Of a stretch of DNA of 22,347 nt, positions 7,197-14,914 are shown one piece after another. Source of the DNA: Burkholderiaceae bacterium (GTDB taxonomy: Bacteria > Pseudomonadota > Gammaproteobacteria > Burkholderiales > Burkholderiaceae); the NCBI GenBank assembly GCA_017998575.1, contig JAGOCV010000026.1, positions 1-22,347 on the forward strand, read 5' to 3'. Each line of letters begins with the position of its first letter. Positions within the stretch are counted from its first letter, which is position 1. The notes below the pieces were generated by a model. It made no database searches, had not been told where the DNA came from, and saw nothing but the letters and a program-made list of their open reading frames with translations. The translations under genes and the position numbers were made by a program.

Positions 7197-7213
7197 GCTC
7201 GGCCCGCGATAAT
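7185..7213 (+). promoter_or_regulatory. Candidate promoter for the COG2509 FAD-protein gene
   Basis: GATAAT at 7208-7213 with CCGACG (keeps the GAC core of the -35) 17 bases upstream. The start of transcription would fall near 7220, about 28 bases before the ATG. The -35 lies in the last codons of cysK, so the gene may be expressed both from here and by read-through. Confidence 0.4.
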
Positions 7214-7247
7214 CCACGGCTCGCCCGATCGACACGGGCTCCGAACC

Positions 7248-8933
7248 ATGATCCGCCTCTCCGAAATCAAGCTCACGCTCGGCGAAGCCGAGTCTCCCCT
7301 GCCCGCCCTCGCCGGCGCGGCGGCCCGCATCCTGGGCATCGCGCGCGAGGACATCGCGCGCATCGACATCTACAAGCGCAGTTTCGACGCACGCAAGGCC
7401 GAGCTGCTGGCCGTGTACATCGTCGACGTGGTGCTGGCCGATGCGGCGCAGGCGCCTGCCCTGCTGGCCCGTCATGCGAAGACACCCCACGTGCAGCCCA
7501 CGCCCGACATGGCCTGGCGCCCGCCTGTGCACGCACCCGCTGGCTGGCCCGGCCCGCGCCTGCGGCCGGTGGTGGTGGGCTTCGGCCCGTGCGGCCTCTT
7601 CGCGGCACTCGCGCTGGCTCAGATGGGCCTGGCCCCCATCGTGCTGGAACGCGGCAAGCCCGTGCGCGAGCGCACGCAGGACACCTGGGGCCTGTGGCGT
7701 CGCGGCGAACTCGATCCCGAGTCCAACGTGCAGTTCGGCGAAGGCGGCGCGGGGCTGTTCTCGGACGGCAAGCTCTACAGCCAGATCAAGGATCCGCGCT
7801 TCCTCGGCCGCAAGGTCATGAACGAATTCGTGGCCGCCGGCGCGCCGCCCGAGATCCTGACCGACGCTCATCCGCACATCGGTACCTTCAAGCTGGTGAA
7901 GGTGGTCGAGACCATGCGCGAGGAGATCCGCCGCCTGGGTGGCGAGATCCGCTTCAGCCAGCGCGTGGTCGACGTGCACATCGACGAAGGCCACCTGCGC
8001 GGCCTCACGGTGGAAGACCCCGCCAACGGCTTCCGCCACGAACTGCCCGTCGACCAGATGGTCATCGCGCTCGGCCACAGTTCGCGCGACACCTTCGAGA
8101 TGCTGCACCGGCGCGGCGTGTACATCGAGGCCAAGCCGTTCTCGGTGGGCTTTCGCGCCGAGCATCCGCAAGGCCTGATCGACCGCGCCCGCTGGGGCCG
8201 CCATGCGGGCCACCCGATGCTGGGCGCGGCCGAGTACCGGCTGGTGCATCACGCGAGCAATGGGCGCTCGGTCTACAGCTTCTGCATGTGTCCGGGCGGC
8301 ACCGTGGTGGCGGCCACCTCGGAGCCCGGACGCGTGGTCACCAACGGCATGAGCCAGTACTCGCGCAACGAGCGCAACGCGAATGCCGGCATCGTCGTCG
8401 CCATCGATCCGGCCGACTACCCCAGCGACTACGCGAATCTCGACGTACCGCGCGCCGACTGGGGCCGCCCGCATCCGCTGGCCGGCATCGAGTTGCAGCG
8501 GCGGCTCGAGTCCAACGCCTTCGTGCTGGGCGGCGGCACCTACGAAGCTCCCGGCCAACTGGTGGGCGACTTCATCGCGGGCCGCCCCTCGACCGAGTTC
8601 GGCGAAGTGCAACCCAGCTACAAGCCCGGCGTGAAACTGGGCGACCTGCACGGCGCCCTGCCCCCCGCCGCCATCGCCGCCCTGCGCGAGGCCTTTCCCG
8701 CCTTCGGCAAGAAGATCCCCGGCTTCGATCGCCACGATGCCGTGCTCACGGGCGTGGAAACGCGTACCTCGTCACCCATCCGCATCACGCGGGGCGACGA
8801 CTTCCAGAGCCTCAACGTCCGGGGGCTGTTCCCGGCCGGTGAAGGCGCGGGCTATGCCGGTGGCATTCTGTCGGCGGGCGTGGACGGGTTGCGCGTGGCC
8901 GAAGCGGTCGCGCTCAGCCTCGTGGCGCGCTGA
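7248..8933 (+). CDS. COG2509-type FAD-dependent oxidoreductase of unknown substrate
   Basis: A 561-residue flavoprotein. Residues 1-100 form a small N-terminal domain rich in basic and hydrophobic residues that precedes the dinucleotide fold in this family. The FAD-binding Rossmann motif is VVVGFGPCGLFAA (GxGxxG at 111-116) with the acidic end of the second strand at Glu134 in VLERG. The stretch NVQFGEGGAGLFSDGKLYSQ is the hallmark of COG2509 'uncharacterised FAD-dependent dehydrogenases'. A second cluster, FSVGFRAEHPQ and CMCPGGTVVAAT, and a C-terminal FPAGEGAGYAGGI that closes the FAD site, complete the family pattern. The reaction is not known. The start is the ATG at 7248; no clear Shine-Dalgarno is visible. 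It is followed by a strong terminator shared with htpX. Confidence 0.88.
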   Translation: MIRLSEIKLTLGEAESPLPALAGAAARILGIAREDIARIDIYKRSFDARKAELLAVYIVDVVLADAAQAPALLARHAKTPHVQPTPDMAWRPPVHAPAGWPGPRLRPVVVGFGPCGLFAALALAQMGLAPIVLERGKPVRERTQDTWGLWRRGELDPESNVQFGEGGAGLFSDGKLYSQIKDPRFLGRKVMNEFVAAGAPPEILTDAHPHIGTFKLVKVVETMREEIRRLGGEIRFSQRVVDVHIDEGHLRGLTVEDPANGFRHELPVDQMVIALGHSSRDTFEMLHRRGVYIEAKPFSVGFRAEHPQGLIDRARWGRHAGHPMLGAAEYRLVHHASNGRSVYSFCMCPGGTVVAATSEPGRVVTNGMSQYSRNERNANAGIVVAIDPADYPSDYANLDVPRADWGRPHPLAGIELQRRLESNAFVLGGGTYEAPGQLVGDFIAGRPSTEFGEVQPSYKPGVKLGDLHGALPPAAIAALREAFPAFGKKIPGFDRHDAVLTGVETRTSSPIRITRGDDFQSLNVRGLFPAGEGAGYAGGILSAGVDGLRVAEAVALSLVAR

Positions 8934-8964
8934 AAATCCCGCTGGAAGAAAACCCTCGCCCATG

Positions 8965-8993
8965 AAAAAGGCGCCTTGCGGCGCCTTTCTTTC
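8965..8993. terminator. Bidirectional intrinsic terminator between the FAD-protein gene and htpX
   Basis: A nine-pair stem, AAAGGCGCC (8967-8975) with GGCGCCTTT (8980-8988), and a four-base loop TTGC. On the plus strand it runs into TTTCTTTC; on the minus strand the tail is a run of five T (8965-8969). It sits between two converging genes and can stop both. Confidence 0.85.
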
Positions 8994-9010
8994 GCAGTGC
9001 ATCCGGCCGA

Positions 9011-9889
9011 TCAGCCTGGCTGTTGCGTCTGCAGCGCGGCGATGCGTTCCTCGATCGGCGGGTGCGTGGCGAACAGCTTGCCGATGCTGCCGGTGATGCC
9101 CATGGCCTCGACCTGCTTGGGCAGCTCGCCGGCCGGCAGGCCGCCCAGGCGGGCCAGCGCGTTGATCATGGGCTGGCGGCGGCCCATCAGGCGGGCCGAG
9201 TCGCGGTCAGCGCGGAATTCGCGCTGGCGCGAGAACCACGCCACGATCATGGCGGCCACGAAGCCCAGCACGATGTCGAGCACGATGGTGGTGATCCAGT
9301 AACCGATGCCGGGGCCGGAGTTGTTGTTCTCGCCGCGGCGCAGGAAGCCGTCGACGAAATAGCCGATCACGCGCGAGAGGAACACGACGAAGGTGTTCAT
9401 CACGCCCTGGATCAGGGTCATGGTGACCATGTCGCCGTTGGCGATGTGCGCCACCTCGTGGCCGATGACGGCCTCGACCTCGTCGCGCGTCATGTTCTGC
9501 AGCAGGCCGGTGGAGATGGCCACCAGTGCCGAATTCTTGAACGCACCGGTGGCGAAGGCGTTGGGCGCGCCTTCGAAGATGCCGACTTCGGGCATGCCGA
9601 TGCCGGCCTGGTCGGCGAACTTGCGCACCGTCTCCACGATCCAGGCCTCGTCAGCCGACTTCGGCTGCTCGATGATCTGCACCCCCGCGCTCCACTTGGC
9701 CACGGGCTTGCTGATCAGCAGCGAGATGAAGGCGCCGCCGAAACCCATGATGAGGGCGAAGCCGAGCAGCGCACCCAGGTTGAGGCCGTTGGCGGTGAGG
9801 TATCTGTTGACGCCCAGCAGGCTGGCGACGATGCCAAGCACCACCACCACCGCGAGGTTGGTCATGACGAACAGGACGATGCGTTTCAT
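9011..9889 (-). CDS. htpX: Membrane zinc metalloprotease HtpX
   Basis: A 292-residue M48 peptidase of the inner membrane that helps FtsH degrade damaged or misfolded membrane proteins. The zinc site is HEVAH at residues 144-148, with the third ligand Glu224 in RQREFRAD. Two N-terminal membrane segments (about 4-27 and 38-60) precede the catalytic domain and two more (about 155-180 and 195-220) lie between the zinc motifs, as in E. coli HtpX. The conserved GAPNAFATG motif is at 107-115. GGAG stands five bases before ATG. The gene is alone between a terminator and its own promoter. A near-consensus sigma-32 promoter lies about 40 bases upstream and fits heat-shock control. Confidence 0.96.
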   Translation of the reverse strand: MKRIVLFVMTNLAVVVVLGIVASLLGVNRYLTANGLNLGALLGFALIMGFGGAFISLLISKPVAKWSAGVQIIEQPKSADEAWIVETVRKFADQAGIGMPEVGIFEGAPNAFATGAFKNSALVAISTGLLQNMTRDEVEAVIGHEVAHIANGDMVTMTLIQGVMNTFVVFLSRVIGYFVDGFLRRGENNNSGPGIGYWITTIVLDIVLGFVAAMIVAWFSRQREFRADRDSARLMGRRQPMINALARLGGLPAGELPKQVEAMGITGSIGKLFATHPPIEERIAALQTQQPG

Positions 9890-9929
9890 GGATTCTCCGT
9901 GGGATCGAATGAGGTTGACCCTGGCGCGG

Positions 9930-9957
9930 ACATGGGGGCGGCCGCCCCGGTTTCAAG
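9930..9957 (-). promoter_or_regulatory. Sigma-32 (RpoH) heat-shock promoter of htpX
   Basis: On the minus strand CTTGAAA (9957-9951; the core CTTGAA ends at 9952) is followed, 14 bases after CTTGAA, by CCCCATGT (9937-9930). This agrees with the RpoH consensus CTTGAAA-N11-15-CCCCATNT at essentially every base. Transcription would begin near 9923, leaving a leader of about 35 bases. A perfect 14-base palindrome (9935-9948) fills most of the spacer. Confidence 0.85.
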
Positions 9958-10120
9958 CCGCTGCCATCGCAGATTGCCCTGTCGTGTCTTGTTGTGGGGA
10001 TGCGCTGCGCGGGCGCTGTGAAGTGGGAGCGATGATAGGGCGAAAAGTTCGTGCCAAGGACGATGCACGGGCGCATCGCCGGTGATTTCGCGATCCGGGC
10101 GAACGCTTCGCGGCGGCGTC

Positions 10121-10876
10121 CTACACGATGCGCGCAGGCCGGAACACGGCCGCATCTTCATAGAAGGACGGATCGTCGTTGGCCGGCCACCAACCGGGTA
10201 CACCCAATACCGGCAGCGGCGTGAACGGCTTGGCCGCCCACCGTGATCTGTCGTGCAACTGAGTCGCCAGCCAACCATCCAGCGGCTCGTCGCCGGCCGG
10301 CGCGTCGGCCCGCAACACATGCGCCGTGAGCGGCTTGCGCGGCGCCGTTGCCAACTGCTCCAGCAGGGCGTGGCCGAACAGCACCAGCCGCGCCTTGCAC
10401 CACAAAGGGCGCAGTTCGACGAACAGGTACTGCCATTGGCGTGCGATCAGCGCGTCCCACAACGCGGGCGGTGCGTGCAGCAACGCGCCGTTCTCATCGA
10501 ACACGGTAAGGGCATCCCGAACCGGACCGCGCCGGCCATCCGCACGGGGATGAGCCATTTCAGCGACGTGCAGCGCGTTGATGCGCGACTTGGCCTGCGG
10601 GAAACGCAGCCAGACAAGGCCGTTGAAAAAGTCATGGAGGTTGTCGCGCGTGGGGATGGTGCGTGTGCGCGCGATGAAGGCCTCATAGCCTTCATCGGAG
10701 GCGATGGCAGGGCAGAAGCTGAAACCGGCAGGGGGCGAGCACAGTGCCTGCAAGGTCGAGACCGTGGATGAGCCTTCCATCGCCCATGACGCGGGGCATC
10801 GCCAGCCGGTCAGCCAGGGCGCAGACCCGTCGATGTCCCTCCCGGTCGATTCAGGCAGGTTTCTTGCGCTTGTCAC
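10121..10876 (-). CDS. DUF3025 domain protein
   Basis: A 251-residue cytoplasmic protein without signal peptide or membrane segment. It carries the pattern of DUF3025: LHDFFNGLVWLRFPQAKSRIN (about residues 80-100, with two conserved aromatic and His/Asp positions), GPVRDALTVFDENGALL, and a late WWPANDDPSFYEDAAVFRP. The function is unknown. The start is the GTG at 10874-10876, which overlaps the 3' end of the NYN-LOTUS gene by 26 bases. It is preferred because the residues after it (DIDGSAPWLTGWR) resemble the usual family N-terminus. A later ATG at residue 33 (base 10780) is possible. It is the last of three genes in the pyrC operon; the following 231 bases hold the htpX promoter and no gene. 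Confidence 0.8.
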   Translation of the reverse strand: MTSARNLPESTGRDIDGSAPWLTGWRCPASWAMEGSSTVSTLQALCSPPAGFSFCPAIASDEGYEAFIARTRTIPTRDNLHDFFNGLVWLRFPQAKSRINALHVAEMAHPRADGRRGPVRDALTVFDENGALLHAPPALWDALIARQWQYLFVELRPLWCKARLVLFGHALLEQLATAPRKPLTAHVLRADAPAGDEPLDGWLATQLHDRSRWAAKPFTPLPVLGVPGWWPANDDPSFYEDAAVFRPARIV

Positions 10877-11660
10877 GCACGGACACCCTGGACGTTCCTT
10901 CGTCCCGCACTTCGAACAGATCGGTGGCGATGATCAGCTTGCTGAGCGTGGCATAGCCGTAGTTGCGAGCGTCGAACGGCGTCTTGTTGGCGATCTGCGT
11001 TCCGACAGCGCCAATGAGTGCCCAGCCCGTCTCGTCGCGCGAGGCGTTGACGGCGTCACGCAGCAGATTGACCAGGCGCGTGTCCTGCCGCAGCTTGCCC
11101 GGCTCCAGCCGCAGGGTGGCTGGCCGCGCCGGCAGACCGGGCGCAGCCAGGTCATCCGCGGCAACGACGGGTACGCTGTCGCCGCTCGCTTCGCTGGAGC
11201 CGGTCGCGGGCGCCTCACCCAGCGATTCCAGATACAGGAAGCGCGAGCACGCATTGACGAAAGGTTGCGGCGTCTGCTGCGCGCCGAAACCGTAAACCGC
11301 CGAGCCCTTGGCGCGCAGATGCATGACCAGCGGCGTGAAATCCGCGTCGGAGGAGACGATGCCGAAGGCATCTGGGTGCTCGGTGTAGAGCAGTTCCATC
11401 GCATCGACTGTCATCGCCATGTCGGTGGCGTTCTTGCGCTTGGAATAGTCGAACTGCTGCATGGGCCGGATGGCGAATTCGAGCAGCTTGGATTGCCAGC
11501 CGTTCAGTCCGCCCTTCGTCCAGTTTCCGTAGGCCCGCCGCACATTGATCACCCCGAGCGTCGAAAGCTCGGTCAGGATCTCGTCGATCTTGTCGGCGGG
11601 CGCATTGTCCGCATCGATGAGCAGAGCGATATGCAGCGGCTTGTCGGTGACGGCGTTCAT
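10851..11660 (-). CDS. NYN (LabA-like) domain protein with C-terminal OST-HTH/LOTUS domain, putative RNase
   Basis: A 269-residue protein. Residues about 9-147 form a NYN/PIN-like domain of the LabA/DUF88 branch with acidic positions expected to bind metal: Asp16 and Asp18 in LIDADN, Asp80 in ATDMAM, Asp86, and Asp105/Asp107 in SSDADF. Residues about 194-262 form an OST-HTH/LOTUS winged helix ([11 protein letters not shown], then [11 protein letters not shown] and TDLFEV), known to bind RNA, including G-rich RNA or G-quadruplexes in some proteins. A disordered Ala/Pro/Ser-rich linker lies between. Family members are thought to be RNases or RNA-binding regulators; the target is unknown. Its ATG overlaps the pyrC stop as ATGA (11657-11660), and its 3' end overlaps the DUF3025 gene, so all three are probably translated together. 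Confidence 0.88.
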   Translation of the reverse strand: MNAVTDKPLHIALLIDADNAPADKIDEILTELSTLGVINVRRAYGNWTKGGLNGWQSKLLEFAIRPMQQFDYSKRKNATDMAMTVDAMELLYTEHPDAFGIVSSDADFTPLVMHLRAKGSAVYGFGAQQTPQPFVNACSRFLYLESLGEAPATGSSEASGDSVPVVAADDLAAPGLPARPATLRLEPGKLRQDTRLVNLLRDAVNASRDETGWALIGAVGTQIANKTPFDARNYGYATLSKLIIATDLFEVRDEGTSRVSVRDKRKKPA

Positions 11661-12709
11661 CGTGCGCCCTCGACCACCCGCCAGTACACCTCTTCCCCCC
11701 CCCGCAAGGGCTTGAGCGTGGCGTTGCCGAACGGAACCGTCTCGGGCACGGTCCAGGATTCACGGCGCAGCGTGACGGTATCGGTGTTGCGCGGCAAACC
11801 GTAGAAGTCGGGGCCGTGGAAGCTGGCGAAGCCCTCGAGCTTGTCGAGGGCGCCGGCCTGATCGAATGCTTCGGCGTAGAGCTCGAGCGCGGTGAGCGCG
11901 GTGTAGCAGCCGGCGCAGCCGAGCGCGTGCTCCTTCAGGTGCGCGGGGTGCGGCGCACTGTCGGTGCCCAGGAAGAAGCGGTCCGATCCGCTGGCCGCCG
12001 CCTGCACCAGCGCCAGGCGGTGCTCTTCGCGCTTGAGCACGGGCAGGCAGTAGTAGTGCGGGCGGATGCCGCCGGTGAAGATGGCATTGCGGTTGTAGAG
12101 CAGGTGGTGCGCGGTGATGGTGGCGGCGGTGTGGCGGCCGGCCTGGGCCACGTAGTGCGCGCCCTCGCGCGTGGTGATGTGCTCCATCACGATCTTCAGT
12201 TCGGGGAAGTCGCGGCGCAACGGGATCAGCACGCGGTCGATGAAGACGGCCTCGCGGTCGAACAGATCGACCGTGGGGTCGGTGACTTCGCCGTGCACCA
12301 GCAGCAGCACGCCATGCTTCTGCATGGCTTCGAGCGTGGGATAGGCGTTGCGGATGTCGGTCACGCCGGCGTCGCTGTTGGTGGTGGCGCCCGCCGGATA
12401 CAGCTTGAGCGAGACCACGCCCGCGGCCTTGGCGCGCGCGATTTCCTCGGGCGGCAGGCGGTCGGTGAGATAGAGCGACATCAGCGGCTCGAAGCGGGCG
12501 TCGGGCGGCATGGCTGCCAGGATGCGATCGCGGTAGGCCGTCGCCAGCTCGGCCGTGGTCACGGGCGGGCGCGTGTTGGGCATGATCAGCGCGCGGCCCA
12601 TCTGGCGCGCCGAGGCGGGCACGACGTCGGCCAGCACGGCGCCATCCCGCACGTGCAGGTGCCAGTCGTCGGGCCGTGTGATGGTGAGGGAGTCGGGTGT
12701 GGAGGACAT
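11657..12709 (-). CDS. pyrC: Dihydroorotase (class II, PyrC)
   Basis: A 350-residue zinc enzyme that cyclises N-carbamoyl-aspartate to dihydroorotate, the third step of pyrimidine synthesis. Metal ligands are all visible: HxH at His17/His19 in [10 protein letters not shown], the carboxylated Lys102 in SLKLYPAG, His139 in VHGEV, His177 in MEHITT and Asp250 in GTDSAPH, with His254 in the substrate site. The length suits class II (E. coli type). ATG 12709 is chosen; an in-frame GTG at 12727 would add six residues without family support. No Shine-Dalgarno is obvious, and GACAAT eight bases upstream suggests a leaderless message. The gene leads an operon with the NYN-LOTUS and DUF3025 genes, and is divergent from the aminotransferase gene. 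Confidence 0.95.
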   Translation of the reverse strand: MSSTPDSLTITRPDDWHLHVRDGAVLADVVPASARQMGRALIMPNTRPPVTTAELATAYRDRILAAMPPDARFEPLMSLYLTDRLPPEEIARAKAAGVVSLKLYPAGATTNSDAGVTDIRNAYPTLEAMQKHGVLLLVHGEVTDPTVDLFDREAVFIDRVLIPLRRDFPELKIVMEHITTREGAHYVAQAGRHTAATITAHHLLYNRNAIFTGGIRPHYYCLPVLKREEHRLALVQAAASGSDRFFLGTDSAPHPAHLKEHALGCAGCYTALTALELYAEAFDQAGALDKLEGFASFHGPDFYGLPRNTDTVTLRRESWTVPETVPFGNATLKPLRGGEEVYWRVVEGAR

Positions 12710-12717
12710 GGGCCGGA

Positions 12718-12723
12718 ATTGTC
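12718..12723 (-). promoter_or_regulatory. Candidate -10 box for pyrC
   Basis: GACAAT on the minus strand (four of six to TATAAT) ends eight bases before the pyrC ATG, so transcription would begin at the start codon. No clear -35 is present. Pattern-based only. Confidence 0.3.
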
Positions 12724-12754
12724 TCACCGGCCCGCTGCGGGTTGCGGCGGCCCC

Positions 12755-12783
12755 TTGGACGAACGCCGCCGGCGGAGCAGAAT
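12755..12783 (+). promoter_or_regulatory. Candidate sigma-70 promoter for the aminotransferase gene
   Basis: TTGGAC (12755-12760), an exact 17-base spacer and CAGAAT (12778-12783). Transcription would start near 12790, about 32 bases before the ATG at 12822. The TTG core and spacing support it; neither hexamer is perfect. Confidence 0.45.
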
Positions 12784-12821
12784 CTGCCTTCCCCGTTCAC
12801 CCGAGAACAAGGCGACGCCTC

Positions 12822-14165
12822 ATGGACATGACCGATCTTCGATCCACCGCCGGCCTGACGGCCGCCCAGCTCGCCGCGCACTGGATGCCGTTCACGGGCA
12901 ACCGCCAGTTCAAGACCGACCCGCGCATCATCACGGGTGCCGAGGGCGTGCACTACATCGACGCGGGCGGGCGCCGCATCCTCGACGGGCTCTCGGGCCT
13001 GTGGACCTGCGGCCTGGGCCACGGCCGGCGCGAGATCGCCGAGGCCGTGGGACGGCAGGCCGCCACGCTCGACTACTCGCCGGGATTCCAGTTCGGGCAT
13101 CCGGGTTCGTTCCAGCTGGCCGAGCGCATCGTGCAGCACATGCCGGCGGGGCTGAACCACGTGTTCTTCACCGGCTCGGGTTCGGAGGCCGCCGACACCT
13201 CGCTCAAGATGGCGCGCGCCTACTGGCGCCTCAAGGGCCAGGCCGGCAAGACGCGTTTCATCGGCCGCGCCAAGGGCTACCACGGCGTCAACTATGGCGG
13301 CATCAGCGTGGGCGGCATCGTGGGCAACCGCAAGGTGTTCGGGCAAGGCGTGGAAGCCGACCACCTGCCGCATACCCAGCTCGCTGAAAACGCCTTCTCG
13401 CGCGGCCAGCCGGCCACGGGCGCGCATCTGGCCGACCACCTGCTCGACCTGATCGCGCTGCACGACGCCTCCAACATCGCGGCCGTGATCGTGGAGCCGT
13501 TCTCGGGCTCGGCCGGCGTGGTGGTACCGCCCGTGGGCTACCTGCAGCGCCTGCGCGAGATCTGCACGCAGAACAACATCCTGCTGATCTTCGACGAGGT
13601 GATCACCGGATTCGGCCGCTGCGGCACCTGGACTGGCGCCGAGGCCTTCGGCGTGACGCCCGACTTGCTCAACTTCGCCAAGCAGGTGACGAACGGCGTG
13701 GTCCCGATGGGCGGCGTGGTGGCCACGTCGGAGATCCACGACACCTTCATGGCCGGCGGCGGACCCGACTACATGGTGGAATTCGCCCATGGCTACACCT
13801 ACTCGGCGCACCCGGTGGCCTGCGCCGCGGGACTGGCGACACTGGACCTGCTGGAAGCCGAGAACGCGCCGCATCAGGTGCGCGAGCTGGCGCCTCACTT
13901 CGAGGCTGCGGTACACGGCCTCAAGGGTGCGAAGCACGTGACGGACATCCGCAACTACGGCCTGGCCGCCGGCATCACGGTGGCCGCCGTGCCGGGCGAG
14001 CCGGCACGCCGCCCGTTTGAGGCCGCGATGCACCTCTGGAAGAACGGTTTCTACGTGCGCTACGGCGCCGACACGCTGCAGTTCGCCCCGCCCTTCGGCA
14101 TGACGCGCGCCCAGATCGACAGTGTGGTGAACGCGATCGGCGAAGCACTGGCCGCGACCGCCTGA
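12822..14165 (+). CDS. Omega-amino acid:pyruvate aminotransferase (class III, PLP)
   Basis: A 447-residue class III aminotransferase that moves the amino group from an omega-amino acid such as beta-alanine, or from an amine, to pyruvate, giving alanine and an aldehyde. Signs: HWMPFTGNRQFK at the N-terminus, typical of beta-alanine:pyruvate transaminases, the phosphate-binding GSGSEA (118-123), YHG (153-155), the PLP-ring Asp258 in LLIFDEV, and the Schiff-base Lys287 in LNFAKQVTNG. HGYTYSAHPVAC is also characteristic. ATG 12822 is preceded by AAGG at 12809-12812; a second Met two codons later is possible. It stands 161 bases before a TRAP transporter in the same direction, and may use the imported compound (inference). 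A taurine:pyruvate or GABA transaminase role cannot be excluded from sequence alone. Confidence 0.9.
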   Translation: MDMTDLRSTAGLTAAQLAAHWMPFTGNRQFKTDPRIITGAEGVHYIDAGGRRILDGLSGLWTCGLGHGRREIAEAVGRQAATLDYSPGFQFGHPGSFQLAERIVQHMPAGLNHVFFTGSGSEAADTSLKMARAYWRLKGQAGKTRFIGRAKGYHGVNYGGISVGGIVGNRKVFGQGVEADHLPHTQLAENAFSRGQPATGAHLADHLLDLIALHDASNIAAVIVEPFSGSAGVVVPPVGYLQRLREICTQNNILLIFDEVITGFGRCGTWTGAEAFGVTPDLLNFAKQVTNGVVPMGGVVATSEIHDTFMAGGGPDYMVEFAHGYTYSAHPVACAAGLATLDLLEAENAPHQVRELAPHFEAAVHGLKGAKHVTDIRNYGLAAGITVAAVPGEPARRPFEAAMHLWKNGFYVRYGADTLQFAPPFGMTRAQIDSVVNAIGEALAATA

Positions 14166-14289
14166 GCACGCACCGCGCTGGCGCGCAGCGGCCCGCCGCC
14201 GCATGAAGGGCGGTCGAGGCTGACGGGACGCTGTCGCCGCGCCGCCCTGCCTAAGGAAACCCCCGAGGCGCGCGCAGGCACGGTCGGGC

Positions 14290-14295
14290 TAGGAT
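14290..14295 (+). promoter_or_regulatory. Possible -10 box for the TRAP operon
   Basis: TAGGAT (five of six to TATAAT) lies 31 bases before the DctQ ATG at 14327 and covers an alternative in-frame ATG at 14294. No convincing -35 is found at 16-18 bases upstream. Weak support, but it argues for the later start. Confidence 0.3.
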
Positions 14296-14326
14296 GCCGG
14301 GCTTCTTTCCGGTTCCGTCCCCCCCC

Positions 14327-14914
14327 ATGTCTTCCCCGCCTGAGTCCGGCCCGCTGCTGGACGCCGCCAGTCCCCTGCCCACGCCTGAAGACCCCACCCG
14401 GCCGGGCCCGAACGCCGACGAGGCCACGCGCGTGACGCTGGCCATCGAGGACTGGCTCACCGTGATCATCATGGCGCTGCTGGCGCTGATCACGTTCGGC
14501 AACGTGCTGGTGCGCTACTTCACCAATGCCTCGTTCGCCTGGACCGAAGAGTTCTCCATCTTCCTGATGATCCTGCTGGCGTTGGTGGCCGGCTCGGCCG
14601 CCGTGGCGCGCGATCGGCACATCCGCATCGAGTACTTCGCAGAGAACGGCTCGGCGGCGCGCCGGCGCTGGCTGGCGCAGTTCGGCGCGCTCATGGTGGC
14701 GCTGTTGTTCGTGCTGATCGCCGTGCTGTCGGCGCGTGTCACGTGGGACGACTTCCGCTACGGCGAAACCTCACCCGGCATCGGCGTGCCGCAGTGGTGG
14801 TATTCGATCTGGCTGCCCATCGTGTCGATGGCGATTGCGCTGCGCGCGCTGGGCCTGCTCGTGCGGCGGAGCCGGCAGTCGTACGCGACTGACGGGCAAG
14901 GTGACCAGCCGTGA
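14327..14914 (+). CDS. TRAP transporter small permease subunit DctQ
   Basis: A 195-residue inner-membrane protein, the small (DctQ) subunit of a tripartite ATP-independent transporter driven by ion gradients. It has an unusually long Pro-rich N-terminal tail of about 40 residues, then four hydrophobic segments beginning at LTVIIMALLALITFGNVLV. The family stretch NVLVRYFTNASFAWTEEFS, with Arg and the WTEE motif, and RDRHIRIEYF are clear. An in-frame ATG at 14294 would add 11 residues but falls in a possible -10 box. The stop overlaps the GTG start of dctM by four bases (14911-14914), so translation of the two permease subunits is coupled. Confidence 0.9.
   Translation: MSSPPESGPLLDAASPLPTPEDPTRPGPNADEATRVTLAIEDWLTVIIMALLALITFGNVLVRYFTNASFAWTEEFSIFLMILLALVAGSAAVARDRHIRIEYFAENGSAARRRWLAQFGALMVALLFVLIAVLSARVTWDDFRYGETSPGIGVPQWWYSIWLPIVSMAIALRALGLLVRRSRQSYATDGQGDQP

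Noticed and set aside
9938..9945. GCGGCCGC (NotI site) as a sign of inserted DNA
   Set aside because: It is part of the natural palindrome in the htpX promoter spacer and expected by chance in GC-rich DNA.
11760..14204. 814-codon minus-strand open frame across pyrC and the aminotransferase gene
   Set aside because: It crosses two genes in a wrong frame and the intergenic promoter region, has low-complexity composition and no recognisable domain.
14255..14290. Possible sigma-54 or ECF promoter (GGCACG or GGAAAC elements) before dctQ
   Set aside because: The GC/TTGC element of sigma-54 is absent and the ECF spacing is too long by about three bases.
14294..14326. Upstream start for DctQ at 14294
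   Set aside because: The ATG is part of a possible -10 box and no Shine-Dalgarno precedes it; 14327 is preferred, though not proven.
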